The translations under genes were made by a program, and so were the position numbers. DNA of 7,279 nt from an uncultured Anaerolineaceae bacterium (GTDB lineage Bacteria > Chloroflexota > Anaerolineae > Promineifilales > Promineifilaceae): assembly GCA_937967805.1 (NCBI GenBank), contig CALBTC010000508.1, positions 1-7,279 on the forward strand, read 5' to 3'. Of this stretch, positions 5,705 to 7,279 are shown one piece after another. Below the pieces are notes generated by a model that saw only the letters and a program-made list of their open reading frames with translations, did not search any database and was not told the DNA's origin. Numbering within the stretch: the first letter of the stretch is position 1; each line of letters starts with the position of its first letter.

Positions 5705-6313
5705 ATGCAAACAGTTACTGTGGGAACAATTCTTGAAAAGAAAGCTACCAACGCATTAGGCCATCTCATCTACGTGGTGCGGGATGAGGCGCTTGTTTTT
5801 TACGTGGGGCAGTCGCGGCGCGATGTGGTGACGCGCTTTTGGGAGCATTGGCAGGCGCCCAGCCGTTTGGGGCAGCTTATCAACCTGAACGCGCCTGGTT
5901 CGCACCAATGGTCGGTTGATTTTTATGCCCTGGCTGACTGCGCTGCTTACGTCCAGCAAAAGTCGCTGTTTGCCCTGCAAGAGTGGCAGCATTTTGATAT
6001 GGATATGGCGGAACAGGCAATGATCCAGGTGATGCGCCCGGTGCTGAATCACGACTTCAATGCCAAACCCACGCCGCTGCCGGGCCGCTACCGGGGACAC
6101 GCCGCCCTGAATTTGCCCAAACCGGAAATAGCGGTCTCCCCCACCACCTCTCCTCAAGACCGCATCTGGCTCAACCGGATGAGTTTGCGAGGCTGGGTGT
6201 ATGAAAAGGTGGGAGCGAACGGCCGTCTACAATGGCGGCACCCCAGCGGCAAAATCCTCACCGAAGCAGAAATGGCCCCATACCGGCAGGCAGGCAAGCT
6301 GCCAAATGGTTAA
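5705..6313 (+). CDS. GIY-YIG nuclease-like protein, probably leaderless
   Basis: The 202-residue product carries a recognisable GIY-YIG nuclease core. LIY (21-23) and YVG (33-35) stand for the two name motifs, with Arg44 in VVTRFWEHW. Glu103 and Asn115 in EQAMIQVMRPVLN match the E...P..N end of the catalytic module, so Tyr, Tyr, Arg, Glu and Asn are all present. The C-terminal part (about 150-202; SLRGWVYEKV, then GRLQWRHPSGK) is unassigned and may bind substrate. A DNA cleavage or repair role is possible, but the target is unknown. An in-frame TTG at 5591 was rejected because it would translate through the inverted repeat and the TATAAT box. The ATG at 5705 has no Shine-Dalgarno sequence and lies right after the -10 box. 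The last two codons and the stop come from the AATGGTTAA repeat. Confidence 0.72.
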   Translation: MQTVTVGTILEKKATNALGHLIYVVRDEALVFYVGQSRRDVVTRFWEHWQAPSRLGQLINLNAPGSHQWSVDFYALADCAAYVQQKSLFALQEWQHFDMDMAEQAMIQVMRPVLNHDFNAKPTPLPGRYRGHAALNLPKPEIAVSPTTSPQDRIWLNRMSLRGWVYEKVGANGRLQWRHPSGKILTEAEMAPYRQAGKLPNG

Positions 6314-6402
6314 TGGTTAACGATCAATGGTTAATGGTTAATGGTTAATGCCGCGTGTGTTCCCATTAACCATTAACCGTTTACAATTTACCATTAACCA
6401 TT
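6305..6402. repeat. AATGGTTAA-type hairpin repeat between convergent genes
   Basis: Tandem heptamer-like units (AATGGTT) face their complements in a two-tier hairpin. The outer stem pairs 6305-6317 with 6390-6402 (13 bp, perfect), and the inner stem pairs 6336-6350 with 6364-6378 (15 bp, perfect) around a GC-rich loop. The 19-mer TTAACCGTTTACAATTTAC (6373-6391) matches the riboswitch copy at 341-359 in 18 bases. The element covers the whole gap between the GIY-YIG gene and the minus-strand lipoprotein gene and includes the GIY-YIG stop codon. It may help separate the convergent transcripts. Confidence 0.85.
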
Positions 6403-6403
6403 C

Positions 6404-6886
6404 CTAGGGGGTCGGCGTAGCGCAAGGCGGCGGCGGGGTGAAGACGATCATGTAACTGTTGTTCGTCTCGTCCACTTCTACAACTTGCTGGGCAGAGTCC
6501 ACTTCAGCGTTGATGCCGCCTACCGGACCTGACTCAAAAGAAACGGCCGCTTCTGCCTCCCCCAACGATCCCAGGCCATCCAAATTGGTGGTGCCGTCGT
6601 TGATGGTCACCTCAAACGGCCCGGCATCGCCTACGCCAAAGTTGTCGATGCTCACGGCTACGGTGCCGGGACCGCCCCAGGGACAGTCGTCGTAGGTGAC
6701 GCGGTAGCTGCCAATTTCCAGGTCGGGCAGTTGGGTGGCCAGCGTAGGGGGAATGGTGGGGGTTTCTGTTGGTGGGATGGATGTTGGGGTGGGCACGGCC
6801 GTTTCGCCACAAGCCGCCAAAGCCCATACCACCAGCCACGCAAACACACCAATCATCAGTAACTTCTTAAAACGGAGCATTTTCAT
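6404..6886 (-). CDS. Small lipoprotein with a CARDB-like domain
   Basis: The 160-residue product has a basic, hydrophobic signal peptide (residues 1-25) ending in LAAC with Cys26, so it is probably lipid-anchored on the cell surface. A Thr/Pro-rich spacer follows (about 29-52). Residues 53-150 look like a single CARDB (cell-adhesion-related) immunoglobulin-like domain: PDLEIGSYRVTYDD, a beta-rich middle with VAVSIDNFGVGDAGPFEV, and VVEVDETNNSY at the end. The DETNN motif (139-143) is characteristic of that family. Cys68 and Cys155 could form a disulfide. The ATG at 6886 is preferred because AAGGAA lies 8 nt before it; a TTG at 6892 is too close to that site. Such domains mediate adhesion or binding, but no ligand can be named. 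The gene is convergent with the GIY-YIG gene. Confidence 0.75.
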   Translation of the reverse strand: MKMLRFKKLLMIGVFAWLVVWALAACGETAVPTPTSIPPTETPTIPPTLATQLPDLEIGSYRVTYDDCPWGGPGTVAVSIDNFGVGDAGPFEVTINDGTTNLDGLGSLGEAEAAVSFESGPVGGINAEVDSAQQVVEVDETNNSYMIVFTPPPPCATPTP

Positions 6887-6894
6887 TGCCAAAG

Positions 6895-6900
6895 TTCCTT
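6895..6900 (-). promoter_or_regulatory. ribosome binding site fixing the CARDB lipoprotein start
   Basis: AAGGAA on the minus strand lies 8 nt before the ATG at 6886 and only 2 nt before the alternative TTG at 6892. Confidence 0.65.
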
Positions 6901-6953
6901 TCTTACATTTGTTCGCCGCGGGCTATTAGTCTTCAAAAATAAATCGGGTAATT

Positions 6954-7011
6954 GTAGGGGCGCCCCCCCGTGGTCGCCCAAATCTGGGCAGACACAGGGG
7001 TCTGCCCCTAC
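6954..7011. repeat. compound GC-rich inverted repeat in the 6887-7132 gap
   Basis: GTAGGGG (6954-6960) and CCCCTAC (7005-7011) are the outer complementary ends. Inside are two smaller hairpins: GGGCG (6958-6962) with CGCCC (6975-6979), and GGGCAGAC (6986-6993) with GTCTGCCC (7000-7007). The element resembles a mobile or REP-like palindrome and lies upstream of the minus-strand lipoprotein gene. No open reading frame is associated with it. Confidence 0.7.
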
Positions 7012-7066
7012 CCAAAAACGTTGCCCGTTTTAATTCTGAAAATGCTGAAGCCCCTGGCTAGATGTG

Positions 7067-7085
7067 AAAAGCCCCGCTGGGGCTT
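7067..7085 (-). terminator. intrinsic terminator of the response regulator gene
   Basis: Read on the minus strand, AAGCCCC (7079-7085) pairs with GGGGCTT (7069-7075) around a 3-nt loop, and four T residues (7070-7067) follow. It lies about 50 nt after the stop codon of the minus-strand LuxR-type gene. A second, weaker hairpin (7095-7100 with 7112-7117) lies between them. Confidence 0.65.
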
Positions 7086-7132
7086 CCATAGTTAGCCCAG
7101 GTCGTTTACAGCTGGGCGGGGTTGGTAAATTC

Positions 7133-7279
7133 TTAACGGCCGTCTAACGAAATCAACCCCCGCTGCGCCGCCACCGTGACCGCTTCGGTGCGGTTGCCCA
7201 CGTTGAGCTTGCTCAAAATGGCGCTCACGTGGAACTTCACCGTGCGCTCGCTGATGACCAGCTTGGCAGCAATCTCCTT
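7133..7279 (-). CDS. LuxR/NarL-type response regulator, C-terminal fragment
   Basis: The last 48 residues of a protein that enters from beyond the right edge are visible, ending with TAA at 7133-7135. The sequence begins KEIAAKLVISERTVKFHVSA and goes on through LSKLNVGNRTEAVTVAA to GLISLDGR. This is the C-terminal part of a LuxR/GerE helix-turn-helix, with ISERTVKFHV as the recognition helix region. Most proteins with this form are two-component response regulators of the NarL/FixJ type. The receiver domain is outside the window, so that class, the partner kinase and the targets cannot be confirmed. A terminator follows at 7067-7085. Confidence 0.88.
   Translation of the reverse strand, partial: KEIAAKLVISERTVKFHVSAILSKLNVGNRTEAVTVAAQRGLISLDGR

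Larger units (their letters stand above)
765..7143. repeat. dispersed octamer palindrome ACGGCCGT, 11 copies
   Basis: Copies begin at 765, 2003, 2204, 3331, 3513, 4078, 4948, 5249, 6219, 6795 and 7136. All lie in coding sequence, on genes of both orientations and in different reading frames. For about 58% GC, random expectation over this length is roughly 0.2 copies. The pattern recalls highly iterated palindromes such as HIP1 of cyanobacteria. Its role is unknown. Confidence 0.8.

Noticed and set aside
6305..6402. CRISPR array
   Set aside because: The units are 7-nt tandem words without spacers, arranged as a hairpin, and there are no cas genes.

Overview
The window looks like chromosomal DNA from a Chloroflexota bacterium, probably of the Anaerolineae type. 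This is an inference from several traits: moderately high GC, lipoproteins with long Pro/Thr/Glu linkers behind an LAAC lipobox, short palindromic repeats in most gene gaps, and an over-used octamer palindrome ACGGCCGT (11 copies here). No rRNA or other taxonomic marker is present, so the assignment is tentative.

Left half (about 147-4187, + strand): a vitamin B12 uptake operon. A sigma70-type promoter (TTGACG, 17 bp, TATGAT) is followed by a cobalamin riboswitch (about 200-394) and an intrinsic terminator (461-484) that can serve as its off switch. Next come a lipoprotein substrate-binding protein (BtuF-like, 582-1934), a FecCD-family permease (BtuC-like, 1976-3055) and an ABC ATPase with an extra C-terminal domain (BtuD-like, 3141-4187). 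Together they make a complete cobalamin ABC importer that should be shut off when B12 is plentiful. The variable region of the riboswitch is occupied by an AT-rich AATGGTTAA-type hairpin repeat. A related copy lies 6 kb away, at the end of an unrelated gene.

Middle (4219-5529, - strand): convergent with the uptake operon is a MerR-type DNA-binding protein with a B12-binding domain. It carries the Wx9EH capping motif and an axial-type histidine, as in the CarH/LitR light-sensing repressors. It also has about 130 extra C-terminal residues that I do not recognise. The window therefore holds both B12 import under RNA control and a probable B12-using transcription factor.

Right half: a GIY-YIG nuclease-like gene (5705-6313, +) runs divergently from the regulator and appears to be leaderless. 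It is followed by the second AATGGTTAA repeat, which supplies its stop codon, then a small CARDB-like lipoprotein gene (6404-6886, -). A repeat-rich gap and a minus-strand terminator lead to the C-terminal end of a LuxR/NarL-type response regulator (7133-7279, -), which is cut by the window edge.

Nearly every gene gap holds a different inverted repeat (1941-1962, 3065-3125, 4169-4219, 5614-5675, 6305-6402, 6954-7011). Some of these run into coding sequence and provide the stop codon.
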